Shown here: one piece after another, positions 1 through 6,587 of the stretch
Layout of the letters: the number at the start of each line of letters is the position of its first letter
Numbering within the stretch: the stretch's first letter is position 1
Source of the DNA: JANPLN01 sp043757265
Lineage (GTDB): Bacteria > Bdellovibrionota > Bdellovibrionia > Bdellovibrionales > JAGQZY01
Assembly (NCBI GenBank): GCA_043757265.1
Contig: JAYUQP010000065.1
Coordinates: 1 to 29,171 of the forward strand
DNA length: 29,171 nucleotides
Direction: 5' to 3'
Made by a program: the position numbers and the translations under genes
The notes under the pieces: generated by a model
Databases searched by the model: none
The model's input: only the letters and a program-made list of their open reading frames with translations
What the model was told of the DNA's origin: nothing

Positions 1-32
1 AAAACATCGTCTGCCCACTGCATTGAATCCAT
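1..32 (-). CDS. 5' end of an unidentified gene running off the left edge
   Basis: An ATG at 32-30 on the minus strand opens a frame that is still open at the window edge (M-D-S-M-Q-W-A-D-D-V). It is preceded at good spacing by a G-rich Shine-Dalgarno run (GGGGG, then TTACTT, then ATG). Only ten codons are visible, so the product cannot be named. It points the same way as the 75-aa gene at 209-436 and may be co-transcribed with it. Confidence 0.45.
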   Translation of the reverse strand, partial: MDSMQWADDV

Positions 33-91
33 AAGTAACCCCCAAATTACAGAGATTATCCTCGGAAATTAAAAGATGTGTCCAGTAGTAA

Positions 92-111
92 GAGCGCAGC
101 GAAGGATCTCG
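92..111 (+). repeat. Dispersed 20-bp motif, copy 1
   Basis: This 20-mer matches 3071-3090 with a single mismatch (GAGCGCAGCG versus GAGCGAAGCG, then AAGGATCTCG). Both copies are intergenic. The second copy contains GCGAAGC, a sequence known to form a very stable mini-hairpin in DNA. It looks like a dispersed extragenic repeat. The rest of 33-208 shows nothing recognisable. Confidence 0.55.
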
Positions 112-208
112 TGGCCAACGTCTGATGCAAAGATTCCTTACTTTGCTAAGAACGGCGAAGTGAAACTTCATCGGAATAAAACTCAAATCAAACGGGAGAT
201 TGCGTAGC

Positions 209-436
209 TTAAGCTTTTGCGGCTGATGCCGGCTTCTTTTTAGTTTTGTCTTTGCGAACGGAAAGAAGCTTTTCGATAATGTCTAAGGCTTCGGTACGAA
301 GTTCGTTTTCGTAGATAAAGCGATAGAAGCCTTCAATCTCTGGACTCTGTCGGAACTTTTTGAGCGAGGTGGGAACTTCACCCATTGTGAAGTCGATGTT
401 ACCGTCGGAATTTACTTTTACTTTTTTTGTGCTCAA
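209..436 (-). CDS. Small hypothetical protein (75 aa), TTG start
   Basis: I do not recognise the family. The protein is short, charged and soluble-looking, with a Lys/Ala-rich C-terminal tail (KKKPASAAKA) of the kind often seen on nucleic-acid-associated proteins. The middle (residues 25-60) looks helical, with a Tyr/Phe patch (GFYRFIYENE). The start is TTG at 436, chosen because GGGAG sits 6 nt upstream and no ATG or GTG is available at the N-terminus. It is divergent from folD, and the ~200-bp spacer between them should hold both promoters. Function unknown; it is probably real given the ribosome site and clean spacing. Confidence 0.6.
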   Translation of the reverse strand: MSTKKVKVNSDGNIDFTMGEVPTSLKKFRQSPEIEGFYRFIYENELRTEALDIIEKLLSVRKDKTKKKPASAAKA

Positions 437-581
437 CTTTAGCTCCCAGCTCTGATTTATGCCAGATCCACTTATTCGGCAAAGCTAGCAGTGAGGGGAC
501 AGGCAGGTCAAGGTTCATCTGGCTGCGAAAACACAATAACGCCTCAGTCCTATTGGCAATTTGGGCAATATCAATTATACC

Positions 582-629
582 GTCTTTCAGAATGAAAGCG
601 AGATGGTCTTTCTGAAGGAAAGCGAGATG
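582..629 (+). repeat. Two tandem 24-bp repeats in the folD leader
   Basis: 582-605 and 606-629 are direct repeats with two differences. Each contains a short inverted repeat (CTTTC, 5-nt loop, GAAAG). The unit is 24 bp, exactly 8 codons. In the frame open from TTG 561 to TGA 638 it encodes V-F-Q-N-E-S-E-M followed by V-F-L-K-E-S-E-M. That frame ends on the folD start as ATGA. It is therefore either a leader peptide coupled to folD or a pair of regulatory hairpins. Confidence 0.6.
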
Positions 630-634
630 ACAGT

Positions 635-1510
635 ATGAAATCTTTAGACGGAAAACTCGTTGCTGCGAAAGTGCAAAAATTGATCGCCGACCAGGTGCAA
701 AAAGAAACGCAAGCTGGGCGACACAAGCCAGGGCTTGCAGTGGTGTTGGTGGGCGAGGACCCGGCAAGCCAGGTGTACGTCGGCAGCAAAGTGAAGACGT
801 GTCAGGCACTTGGTTTTGCAAGCTTCGAGCACAGATTACCGGCGAACATTGATTTTGAAGCCCTTAAAAAAATCATCACCGGTTTAAATCAGGATTCTAA
901 GGTGCACGGAATTCTCGTGCAGCTTCCGTTGCCAAAACATCTCAATGAGTCGGAAGTAATTTCTCTCATAGCGCCGCAAAAAGATGCGGACTGTTTAACT
1001 GCACAAAATGCGGGCTTGCTTTTTCAAAACCGGCAAATTGTTTCGCCGTGTACGCCGTCGGGCGTGATTGAGATTTTAAAACACTACAACTACGACCTCG
1101 AAGGCTTAAACGCAGTGGTTGTTGGGCGCAGCCAAATTGTGGGATTGCCCATGGCGCAACTACTGATCCAAGCCAATGCGACGGTGACGATTGCCCACTC
1201 GCGCACCAAAAATTTAAAGACTCTTACAAATCAGGCAGATTTGGTCATTGCGGCCATCGGCAAACCGCAATTTTTTACCGGAGATTACTTTAAAGCTGGC
1301 GCCATTGCGGTGGATGTTGGAATTCATCGCCTCGAGCAAACGACTTCGCAAAATAAAAAACTTTGCGGCGACATAAAATGGGATGAGATTGGTCATCTCG
1401 AAGCGTGCACGCCTGTACCGGGTGGAGTGGGCCCCATGACCATAGCAATGCTCATGCAAAACACATTAAAATTATCTCAACTTGCGATGACGAAACAAGG
1501 AGTTCACTAA
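635..1510 (+). CDS. folD: Bifunctional 5,10-methylene-THF dehydrogenase / methenyl-THF cyclohydrolase
   Basis: FolD interconverts 5,10-methylene-THF and 10-formyl-THF in the cytoplasm (NADP-dependent dehydrogenase plus cyclohydrolase). At 291 aa it has normal family length. The catalytic domain holds Y48-V-G-S-K52 with the catalytic Lys52, the conserved Gln96 in LVQLPLP, and Asp119 in KDADCL (usually KDVDG). PCTPSGV, the Rossmann signature GRSQIVGLPMA (usually GRSNIVGKP), HSRT, VDVG and the C-terminal TPVPGGVGPMT all follow in family order. The ATG is preceded only by a weak ribosome site (GAG, 8 nt), and two 24-bp repeats lie directly upstream. It overlaps gcvT by one base (TAATG), so folD, gcvT and gcvH form a one-carbon operon: GcvT makes the methylene-THF that FolD uses. 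Confidence 0.97.
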   Translation: MKSLDGKLVAAKVQKLIADQVQKETQAGRHKPGLAVVLVGEDPASQVYVGSKVKTCQALGFASFEHRLPANIDFEALKKIITGLNQDSKVHGILVQLPLPKHLNESEVISLIAPQKDADCLTAQNAGLLFQNRQIVSPCTPSGVIEILKHYNYDLEGLNAVVVGRSQIVGLPMAQLLIQANATVTIAHSRTKNLKTLTNQADLVIAAIGKPQFFTGDYFKAGAIAVDVGIHRLEQTTSQNKKLCGDIKWDEIGHLEACTPVPGGVGPMTIAMLMQNTLKLSQLAMTKQGVH

Positions 1511-2595
1511 TGGCGCAAAGAACACCACTTTACCAAGCTCATGTTGATCAAGGTGGTCGCATGGTAGAATTCGCCGGCTGGGAGATGCCCATTCAATACA
1601 CCGGCCTCAAAGAGGAGCACCTACATGTTCGCTCGAAAATGGGAGCCTTTGATGTGTCCCATATGGGCGAAATTAGCGTCAAAGGGCCCAAGGCGTTAGA
1701 AACTTTGGAATGGCTCACCACTAACCACGTGGCCAAACTTGGACCGGGGCAGGCGCAGTATTCGTTATTCCCCAACGAGCAGGGCGGTTTGGTTGATGAT
1801 CTGATTATCTACTGCATCGAGCCCGGCACAAATTACCTTTTGTGCGTGAATGCTTCAAATACCGATAAAGATTTTGCCCACATGCAGAAGCACAATCGCG
1901 GTGCCCAAATCGAAAACATTTCTAAAAACTGGGGACAGATCGCCATTCAGGGTAGACTTGCCATGGGCTTGATCGGCAAAGTATTCGGCGACGATATTAA
2001 ATCGTTAAAGCCATTTCATTTTGCAGCGAAGGCATTTTCGGGCGGTCAGTGTTACATCGCACGAACAGGCTACACCGGCGAAGACGGAGCGGAAGTATTC
2101 GTTCCTTGGGGTCAAACAGAGGCGCTGTGGAAAGAGTTTTTTAAGCAAAGCGGTGGAGAGCTTATGCCCATTGGCCTTGGAGCGCGCGACACCTTGCGCA
2201 CCGAGATGAAATATTCGCTTTTTGGCCAAGAGATCACCGATACCACAAATCCTTATGGAGCGGGCTTAGGCTGGGTCGTAAAACCCAAAGAGAAGGATTT
2301 TTTAAGCAAAGATGTGATTTTATCTGGCAAAGAACTGGCTAAAAAACTTGTGGGAATTGAAGTGGTCGGACGGGGCATTGCACGCCATGGTTATAAAGTA
2401 TTTTCCTTTGACAAGAAAGAAAGCGGGGAGGTAACTAGTGGGACCTTATCGCCGTCTTTAAACAAGGCCATTGCGATTGCTTACGTAGAGTCCGCTGACT
2501 CAGCCGTTGGCACCAGTGTTTATGTTGAGATCCGCGATAAAATGGTTGAAGCAAAAGTAGTAAAAACTCCTTTTGTACAAGTTGGAGGTAACTAG
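1510..2595 (+). CDS. gcvT: Glycine cleavage system T protein (aminomethyltransferase)
   Basis: The T protein transfers the aminomethyl group from the H-protein lipoyl arm to THF, giving methylene-THF and ammonia. The protein is 361 aa, close to the E. coli enzyme (364). It begins with the typical TPLYQAHVDQGGRMVEFAGWEMP-type N-terminus, followed by GAFDVSHMGEI, the YTGEDGAE folate-site motif (about residue 190) and GLGARDTLRTE. I chose the ATG at 1510, which overlaps the folD stop, because AAGGAG lies 6 nt upstream. A longer in-frame extension starting inside folD has no family homology. It is coupled to gcvH by a 1-base overlap. Confidence 0.96.
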   Translation: MAQRTPLYQAHVDQGGRMVEFAGWEMPIQYTGLKEEHLHVRSKMGAFDVSHMGEISVKGPKALETLEWLTTNHVAKLGPGQAQYSLFPNEQGGLVDDLIIYCIEPGTNYLLCVNASNTDKDFAHMQKHNRGAQIENISKNWGQIAIQGRLAMGLIGKVFGDDIKSLKPFHFAAKAFSGGQCYIARTGYTGEDGAEVFVPWGQTEALWKEFFKQSGGELMPIGLGARDTLRTEMKYSLFGQEITDTTNPYGAGLGWVVKPKEKDFLSKDVILSGKELAKKLVGIEVVGRGIARHGYKVFSFDKKESGEVTSGTLSPSLNKAIAIAYVESADSAVGTSVYVEIRDKMVEAKVVKTPFVQVGGN

Positions 2596-2993
2596 TGGCT
2601 ACATTTCATATTCCCGAAGATTACTACTACACAAAAGATCATGAGTGGGCTCAGGTCGACGAAAATATTGTGACAGTGGGAATTACTGAGTACGCACAGA
2701 ATGCCCTTGGCGAAGTTGTTTATGTGGATCTTCCAGAAGAAGGCGCAAAAGTAACTCAAGGCGAAGAGTTTGGTGTTGTTGAAAGCGTTAAAGCAGTTAG
2801 CGATTTACTAGCTCCTGTGTCTGGCACAGTGATCGAAGTGAACACTGGCCACACCGACGATCCAAGCCTGATCAACGACGACCCGATGAACGAAGGTTGG
2901 TTGATGAGAATCGAAATGGATTCCGAAAAAGAACTCGCAAATTTAATGCGCGCTCCAGATTACAAAAAATTGATTGCCGAAATAAAAAAGTAA
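2595..2993 (+). CDS. gcvH: Glycine cleavage system H protein (lipoyl carrier)
   Basis: The H protein carries the aminomethyl group on a lipoylated lysine between the P, T and L proteins. At 132 aa it is standard size. The lipoyl site is Lys66 in VVESVKAVSDL, followed by the conserved SGTVIEVN and NDDPMNEGWL segments. The start is GTG at 2595, overlapping the gcvT TAG by one base, with GGAGGT 5 nt upstream. gcvP, which normally follows, is absent: the next features are hairpin repeats and the tRNA-Leu that hosts the mobile element. gcvP must lie elsewhere or be lost. Confidence 0.97.
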   Translation: MATFHIPEDYYYTKDHEWAQVDENIVTVGITEYAQNALGEVVYVDLPEEGAKVTQGEEFGVVESVKAVSDLLAPVSGTVIEVNTGHTDDPSLINDDPMNEGWLMRIEMDSEKELANLMRAPDYKKLIAEIKK

Positions 2994-3001
2994 GTTTACG
3001 A

Positions 3002-3058
3002 AGCCATCGTAAGATGGCAAAGCCATAGTGAGAAGACACAGCCATCGAGAGATGGAAC
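3002..3058 (+). repeat. Three tandem 19-bp repeats capable of forming GNRA-tetraloop hairpins
   Basis: Units at 3002-3020, 3021-3039 and 3040-3058 all begin AGCCAT. The first folds as GCCATC-GTAA-GATGGC and the third as CCATC-GAGA-GATGG. The middle unit keeps a GTGA tetraloop but has a damaged stem. All three loops fit GNRA. They sit just after the gcvH stop and may stabilise or end the gcv transcript, although no T-tract follows. Confidence 0.6.
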
Positions 3059-3070
3059 CACCGTAATCCT

Positions 3071-3090
3071 GAGCGAAGCGAAGGATCTCG
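3071..3090 (+). repeat. Dispersed 20-bp motif, copy 2
   Basis: This is one mismatch from 92-111. It lies inside a short imperfect hairpin (ATCCT, 11-nt loop, AGGAT). I recall similar AGGATCTCG-ending extragenic motifs from unrelated draft genomes, but that memory cannot be checked here. Confidence 0.5.
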
Positions 3091-3132
3091 ATGGAAAAAA
3101 ATTACGACGACTTTGTTAGATTAAAATTTTAT

Positions 3133-3216
3133 GCCCGAGTGGTGGAATGGCAGACACGCTAGACTTAGGATCTAGTGCCGCAAGGTGTGCAGGTTCAAGT
3201 CCTGTCTCGGGTACCA
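3133..3216 (+). tRNA. tRNA-Leu (anticodon UAG), CCA encoded
   Basis: This is a class II tRNA with a long variable arm. The acceptor stem pairs GCCCGAG (3133-3139) with CTCGGGT (3206-3212), with a terminal G-T pair. The anticodon stem is CTAGA/TCTAG, with anticodon TAG at 3166-3168 in loop CTTAGGA. The T-arm is GCAGG-TTCAAGT-CCTGT (3189-3205). Discriminator A and genomic CCA end at 3216. It decodes CUN leucine codons. Its 3' end is the attachment site of the element to the right, and it remains intact after integration because the shared sequence restores the T-loop and acceptor end. Confidence 0.95.
3195..3216 (+). other. attL candidate (tRNA-proximal attachment core)
   Basis: The 22 bases from the T-loop to the CCA end of tRNA-Leu recur at 10389-10410 with one C/T difference. 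This segment also encodes, antisense, the last codons and stop of the recombinase. Confidence 0.65.
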
Positions 3217-4874
3217 TTTGTCAAAGTATAAGAACCAATATCTTTAAAAAAGCCTAAATCGGACAAACCGCCCCCAGAGGAGCGAGAACCTGCCCGTTTA
3301 AGGGCGAGTTCCCGATCAAAATGATCCAGATCTACTATCCAGTGGATTTTTACCGAATCCACACCCACCTCAATTTTATGAATAAACTTTTTTAACATCT
3401 GCTTTTGCTCTGTCACCGTCGCCTCAAGTAAATACTTTTGATAGTGACTGGCAAAATCCTCGAACTTCTCAAGACTCACCATGCGATCAAGGCTAGTACG
3501 GCCTGTGGTGCGTAAATTGGCTAGCGCCTCTTGATTCTCTTTTCTGAGATTCTCTAACAGCTCCATCTGTTTGTAGATAGGTGCTGCTGAAACTGTTTTA
3601 GGAAGTTCGGCGAGTCGTTCTGCAAGGCCCTCGATCTGGCTATTGATGCCAAATATTTTTGCCTTAAAACGCTCTTCGTCCTTTCTTAGAGGATTGACCT
3701 CGTGCTTGAGTTTTACCTTCTCAAGGATTTTTTTCATGAAAAACTTATCGCTCATTAAAACTCTAAATTTCTCCAGAACGAAGGGCTCAAGTTTTTTTGC
3801 GGGCACTCGGTGCGGCTCACACTTAAATATCTTTTTTGACAGAGTTGAATCCTTCTTTGTTGCCCATGAGTGCTCGTAATAGCCGACTTTACCCACATTG
3901 CCTGTCGCAGATTTTCCAGGCATTCCGCTATTACAGTTCATGCAGTGGCAAAGCCCAGTAAGAACATACGGCAAGCGCCCCTCCTTGTGGGGCTTGTAAC
4001 GACATCTGTTCTTATCTAAAATTTTACCAATGCGCTTAAAGCTCACATCATCAACAAGAGCGGGCCACACGGCTTTGGCCTCTTTCACTTCGCCCTTATG
4101 TTTGTAAACTTTGATTCCAAGGTAAATTTTATTTCTTAAAATAGCGTTGAGATTATCCACCGTAAAATAACCCACTCGCTTAAGTCTTCCACCGCCCTGC
4201 ATGTTTTTACGAAGGCGGTAGCCATTATTATTCAACCAAATGGCCGCAGGTGATAGGGCCCCTTCTTTTAAAAAAGCGGTAAAGGCTGCTCGCACAAGCT
4301 TTGCCATTTCCTCATCAACTTCTAAATAACCTGGCTTATCGGGAATGATTTTATATCCCACGGGCACACAACCGCCGTTATAAAGTCCGCGAGCGGCGCG
4401 AACTGCAATGTTTGCCTCTACACGTTCACTCGTTTGACGACGCTCGAACTGGGCCAAATTCATGAGCTGAAAAATGACCATTTCGCCTGCGGCTGTTGTT
4501 GTGTCAAAATCTTCGCGCAGTGAGGTGAACCCACAGCCGTGATCTCGCATCATGTCCCACATGCCGACAAAGTCCCGCGTGTTTCTTGATAAGCGCGAAA
4601 GCTCAGTCACCATAACGAGATCTATCTCCTTGCCTCGAATTAATCGTAAAAGCTCTTGGAGCTGGGGTCGCTTCATGTCCTTTGCGGAGATCCCCGCATC
4701 TGTGTAAATGCCCTTAATCTCGCCAAAGTCGCCCATGCGGTTTTTATATTCCACCGCTTGGCGCAGACGATCCTCTTGGTTGCGTATGGACCCCTCAGGG
4801 TTTTCCGCCTGCTCTTCTGTACTGACTCTGATGTAAAAAGCGATTTTGAAACTTTGTTTCTTTAGACTAGCCAT
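3195..4874 (-). CDS. Large serine recombinase (site-specific integrase)
   Basis: This 559-aa protein would cut and join att sites through a serine-DNA intermediate. The N-terminal resolvase domain (about 10-160) has the catalytic Y-I-R-V-S18-T-E-E-Q motif and the conserved TELSRLSRN arginines, then the long E-helix (QFERRQTSERV). A recombinase domain follows (about 170-280), then a zinc-ribbon-like segment (C-x-C-x2-C near 310, later C-x2-H near 350), a coiled coil (about 385-460) and a basic tail. ATG at 4874 has an AGGAAGGACAGG-type ribosome site. Its start overlaps the 63-aa ORF by 8 nt, so translation is probably coupled. The last seven codons (G-T-R-D-R-T-stop) are read from the tRNA-Leu gene, placing the gene directly at the junction. 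Serine integrases rarely use tRNA genes, which are the usual targets of tyrosine integrases. Confidence 0.93.
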   Translation of the reverse strand: MASLKKQSFKIAFYIRVSTEEQAENPEGSIRNQEDRLRQAVEYKNRMGDFGEIKGIYTDAGISAKDMKRPQLQELLRLIRGKEIDLVMVTELSRLSRNTRDFVGMWDMMRDHGCGFTSLREDFDTTTAAGEMVIFQLMNLAQFERRQTSERVEANIAVRAARGLYNGGCVPVGYKIIPDKPGYLEVDEEMAKLVRAAFTAFLKEGALSPAAIWLNNNGYRLRKNMQGGGRLKRVGYFTVDNLNAILRNKIYLGIKVYKHKGEVKEAKAVWPALVDDVSFKRIGKILDKNRCRYKPHKEGRLPYVLTGLCHCMNCNSGMPGKSATGNVGKVGYYEHSWATKKDSTLSKKIFKCEPHRVPAKKLEPFVLEKFRVLMSDKFFMKKILEKVKLKHEVNPLRKDEERFKAKIFGINSQIEGLAERLAELPKTVSAAPIYKQMELLENLRKENQEALANLRTTGRTSLDRMVSLEKFEDFASHYQKYLLEATVTEQKQMLKKFIHKIEVGVDSVKIHWIVDLDHFDRELALKRAGSRSSGGGLSDLGFFKDIGSYTLTNGTRDRT

Positions 4875-5058
4875 CGGTTCCTGTCCTTCCTACTGCAAGC
4901 GCAGTATTGGTTTCAGGAGCCAAAGAATTTTTCTCGGGGAGCTGGCAAAGATAACCATACACAAGCTCCGCCATTTCTTCAAGCAACTGGGTATATTCCT
5001 CAAATTCGACTCGCATAGAGATTATTTCATATTTTTTTATTTCCCATGATTTTTTCAT
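4867..5058 (-). CDS. Small acidic protein coupled to the recombinase (63 aa)
   Basis: I do not recognise the family. The protein has a charged, probably helical centre (EFEEYTQLLEEMAELVYGYL, residues 18-37) and no membrane segment. ATG at 5058 is preceded by AAGGAT about 10 nt upstream. The stop overlaps the recombinase start by 8 nt, indicating translational coupling. Genes of this size next to serine integrases can be recombination directionality factors or integrase modulators. That role is inferred from position only. Confidence 0.6.
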   Translation of the reverse strand: MKKSWEIKKYEIISMRVEFEEYTQLLEEMAELVYGYLCQLPEKNSLAPETNTALAVGRTGTDG

Positions 5059-5142
5059 TTTCTTGGATCCTTTTCATTTTTTTTATTTTTCTGGATCTCA
5101 ACTCTTTTTTTCTCCTTTTAATTTTTATAACTAAACTTTTTT

Positions 5143-5276
5143 AAGAACTTCTCTTTTTTTACCAAACCGTCTTACCCGCCAGTACTTCCTGACCTCCAAC
5201 ACTCAACATCGTTGGGGGTGGGAGGTCAGGAAGTACTGGCGGGTTTTAGCTCAAACTGCCTTTAAGAGAAGTTCTT
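5143..5276. repeat. Outer inverted repeat (13-bp arms) around a larger palindrome
   Basis: AAGAACTTCTCTT at 5143-5155 is perfectly repeated in inverse orientation at 5264-5276. The pair is roughly symmetric around the 24-bp palindrome at 5174-5244. Two nested perfect inverted repeats in one intergenic gap suggest a protein-binding or replication site rather than a simple terminator. Confidence 0.7.
5174..5244. repeat. Perfect 24-bp-arm palindrome with 23-nt loop
   Basis: Arms 5174-5197 and 5221-5244 are exact reverse complements (outer end ACCCGCC, inner end ACCTCC). The loop carries a smaller CAAC-ATC-GTTG hairpin. No T-tract follows at either end, so it does not look like an intrinsic terminator. 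Position beside a replication-relaxation-type gene suggests an origin (oriV/oriT-like) or a site of element excision or replication. Confidence 0.85.
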
Positions 5277-5349
5277 TTTGATTCTGATGACTTAGATGGT
5301 TTTGATTTTCAGCCTCACTGCTCACTTCGATGCTCACCTCCTGAGCGCC

Positions 5350-6099
5350 CTATTGAGCAGGTTTGCCTTTCACTTTTAAAGCCCAAACCTCGTTCACTTT
5401 ATATGACTCCTCAAAACGGCGCACGGTCGCATTGCTCCCATTTTTTACGACATCATCGATTTGCGAAAACAAAAACATCACTCGGCTATCTCGGCCTACA
5501 TACTCTACCCATAAGTTATAGAGGTAAATTCCCACATTGATCGTTGGAACTAAATACCAAACGGCATGGATTTTTTCTTTCCACATATAGGTTTTAAAAA
5601 TCTCCCTATAACGACTTTTGTTTTTGTAATTTAGCTCAAGCTCGATCGCTACGGATTCATTCACGCAGTGGTAACTAACGCCCATGATCCCATCCGGCAC
5701 AACCTGGGACTTCATACTGCGTAGTCCGTACTTGATCGCCATCTTGGATCTGATCTCATGCTCTGGAATCCACGAGTGCGCCACTCCGTGGCTTTCTAGA
5801 GCAAGTCGCAAATCCACCAAGCGCACATCATGATCGAGAGTAGAACGGTTAAAATTTCTTTTACAGCGCATGACGCCCACCACCTCAGCGCCTTTTAATG
5901 TTAAATACCAACCTCGCTCGTTGTTTTTTAGCCCCTCTAATTTTTGGATATAGCCTGTGGACTCTAAAACTCTTAAGCGACGTAAAATTGTTGTCGTCGC
6001 AATGTTTTTAAACACATTTTTCCTAATTTGACTGGTTGTCATCAGCGCCATCTCTGCTAAAAATTTAAAAAGATTTTTATCACGATCGGTTAAATACAT
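5350..6099 (-). CDS. Replication-relaxation family protein
   Basis: This 249-aa protein has an N-terminal winged helix (about 1-75: LTDRDKNLFKFLAEM, then TTILRRLRVLESTGYI), typical of the replication-relaxation family found on plasmids and integrative elements. The second half follows the family pattern: LDHDVRLVDLRLALESHG, W-I-P-E-H-E, VPDGIMGV, then AIELELNYKNKSRY. PDG followed by E-x-E and Lys is reminiscent of a PD-(D/E)xK nuclease core, but that is inference. I start it at ATG 6099 because GAGG sits 8 nt upstream. An in-frame TTG at 6120 has no ribosome site. A role in element replication or mobilization is likely; the exact activity is unknown. Confidence 0.78.
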   Translation of the reverse strand: MYLTDRDKNLFKFLAEMALMTTSQIRKNVFKNIATTTILRRLRVLESTGYIQKLEGLKNNERGWYLTLKGAEVVGVMRCKRNFNRSTLDHDVRLVDLRLALESHGVAHSWIPEHEIRSKMAIKYGLRSMKSQVVPDGIMGVSYHCVNESVAIELELNYKNKSRYREIFKTYMWKEKIHAVWYLVPTINVGIYLYNLWVEYVGRDSRVMFLFSQIDDVVKNGSNATVRRFEESYKVNEVWALKVKGKPAQ

Positions 6100-6128
6100 A
6101 TTTTTTTCCTCACTTGGCAAACGCCAGT

Positions 6129-6521
6129 TTAAAAATCATCTAAAGCCGATTTTGTAACATCAGCCGATGATCTATTTTTCTGAGACTCAATAAGTGCGTT
6201 CCTACTCGCTTCTTTTTTAAGTCGTTGTTCCTCAAGTAAATGCCATTGCTTGATGCTATCTTCATGCTCTTGCGTCTTGGATAGCTGGCGCTTTGGCTCC
6301 GCTTCTATATTTACTGGAGCGACCACAGACGCCTTGTAGGATTCTTCTTTATTTAGCCAGGAAGCATCCATCGCTTGTCCTACAAAGGAAATAAATAATT
6401 CTACGACTGGCCACACAAGAACTACGATAAGCAAAACCACACCCCCTAAAGTCACAAAGCGAATCGCTGTAACCAAAATCCATGCTGGATTCGTCGCAAA
6501 GTTCACTCCCATCGCCAGCAT
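6129..6521 (-). CDS. Membrane protein with cytoplasmic helical tail; start uncertain
   Basis: The protein has one strong hydrophobic segment (about residues 14-48, AIRFVTLGGVVLLIVVLVWP) followed by a hydrophilic, Lys/Glu-rich, probably coiled tail (about 55-130). No family recognised. The ATG at 6521 and another at 6512 have poor ribosome sites. The same frame stays open upstream to about 6600, encoding a second hydrophobic stretch (FWFSYGFLVIGIEF). A strong GGGAGGGG lies at 6591-6598, and the only codon at suitable spacing is ATT (6587). The true protein may therefore start at a rare ATT codon (152 aa). It ends 29 bases before the chosen start of the replication-relaxation gene, so they are likely co-transcribed. 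Confidence 0.6.
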   Translation of the reverse strand: MLAMGVNFATNPAWILVTAIRFVTLGGVVLLIVVLVWPVVELFISFVGQAMDASWLNKEESYKASVVAPVNIEAEPKRQLSKTQEHEDSIKQWHLLEEQRLKKEASRNALIESQKNRSSADVTKSALDDF

Positions 6522-6587
6522 CCGCCAACGTACGAATTCTATTCCTATGACTAAAAAGCCATAGGAGAACCAAAAGCGGTTTTCAAT

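Larger units (their letters stand above)
5059..5349. other. Gene-free 291-bp block with T-rich tract and nested palindrome
   Basis: The left half is extremely T-rich on the + strand, with two partly repeated segments ending CTTGGATCC and CTGGATCTC. The right half holds the nested inverted repeats described separately. The flanking genes are both on the minus strand, so this is the leader of the 63-aa/recombinase pair and the 3' flank of the replication-relaxation gene. Confidence 0.6.

Noticed and set aside
1405..1509. Upstream extension of gcvT
   Set aside because: It is out of frame within folD coding sequence; ATG 1510 has the ribosome site and the family N-terminus.
1390..1515. Glycine riboswitch before gcvT
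   Set aside because: gcvT is coupled to folD by a 1-base overlap, so there is no leader to hold one.
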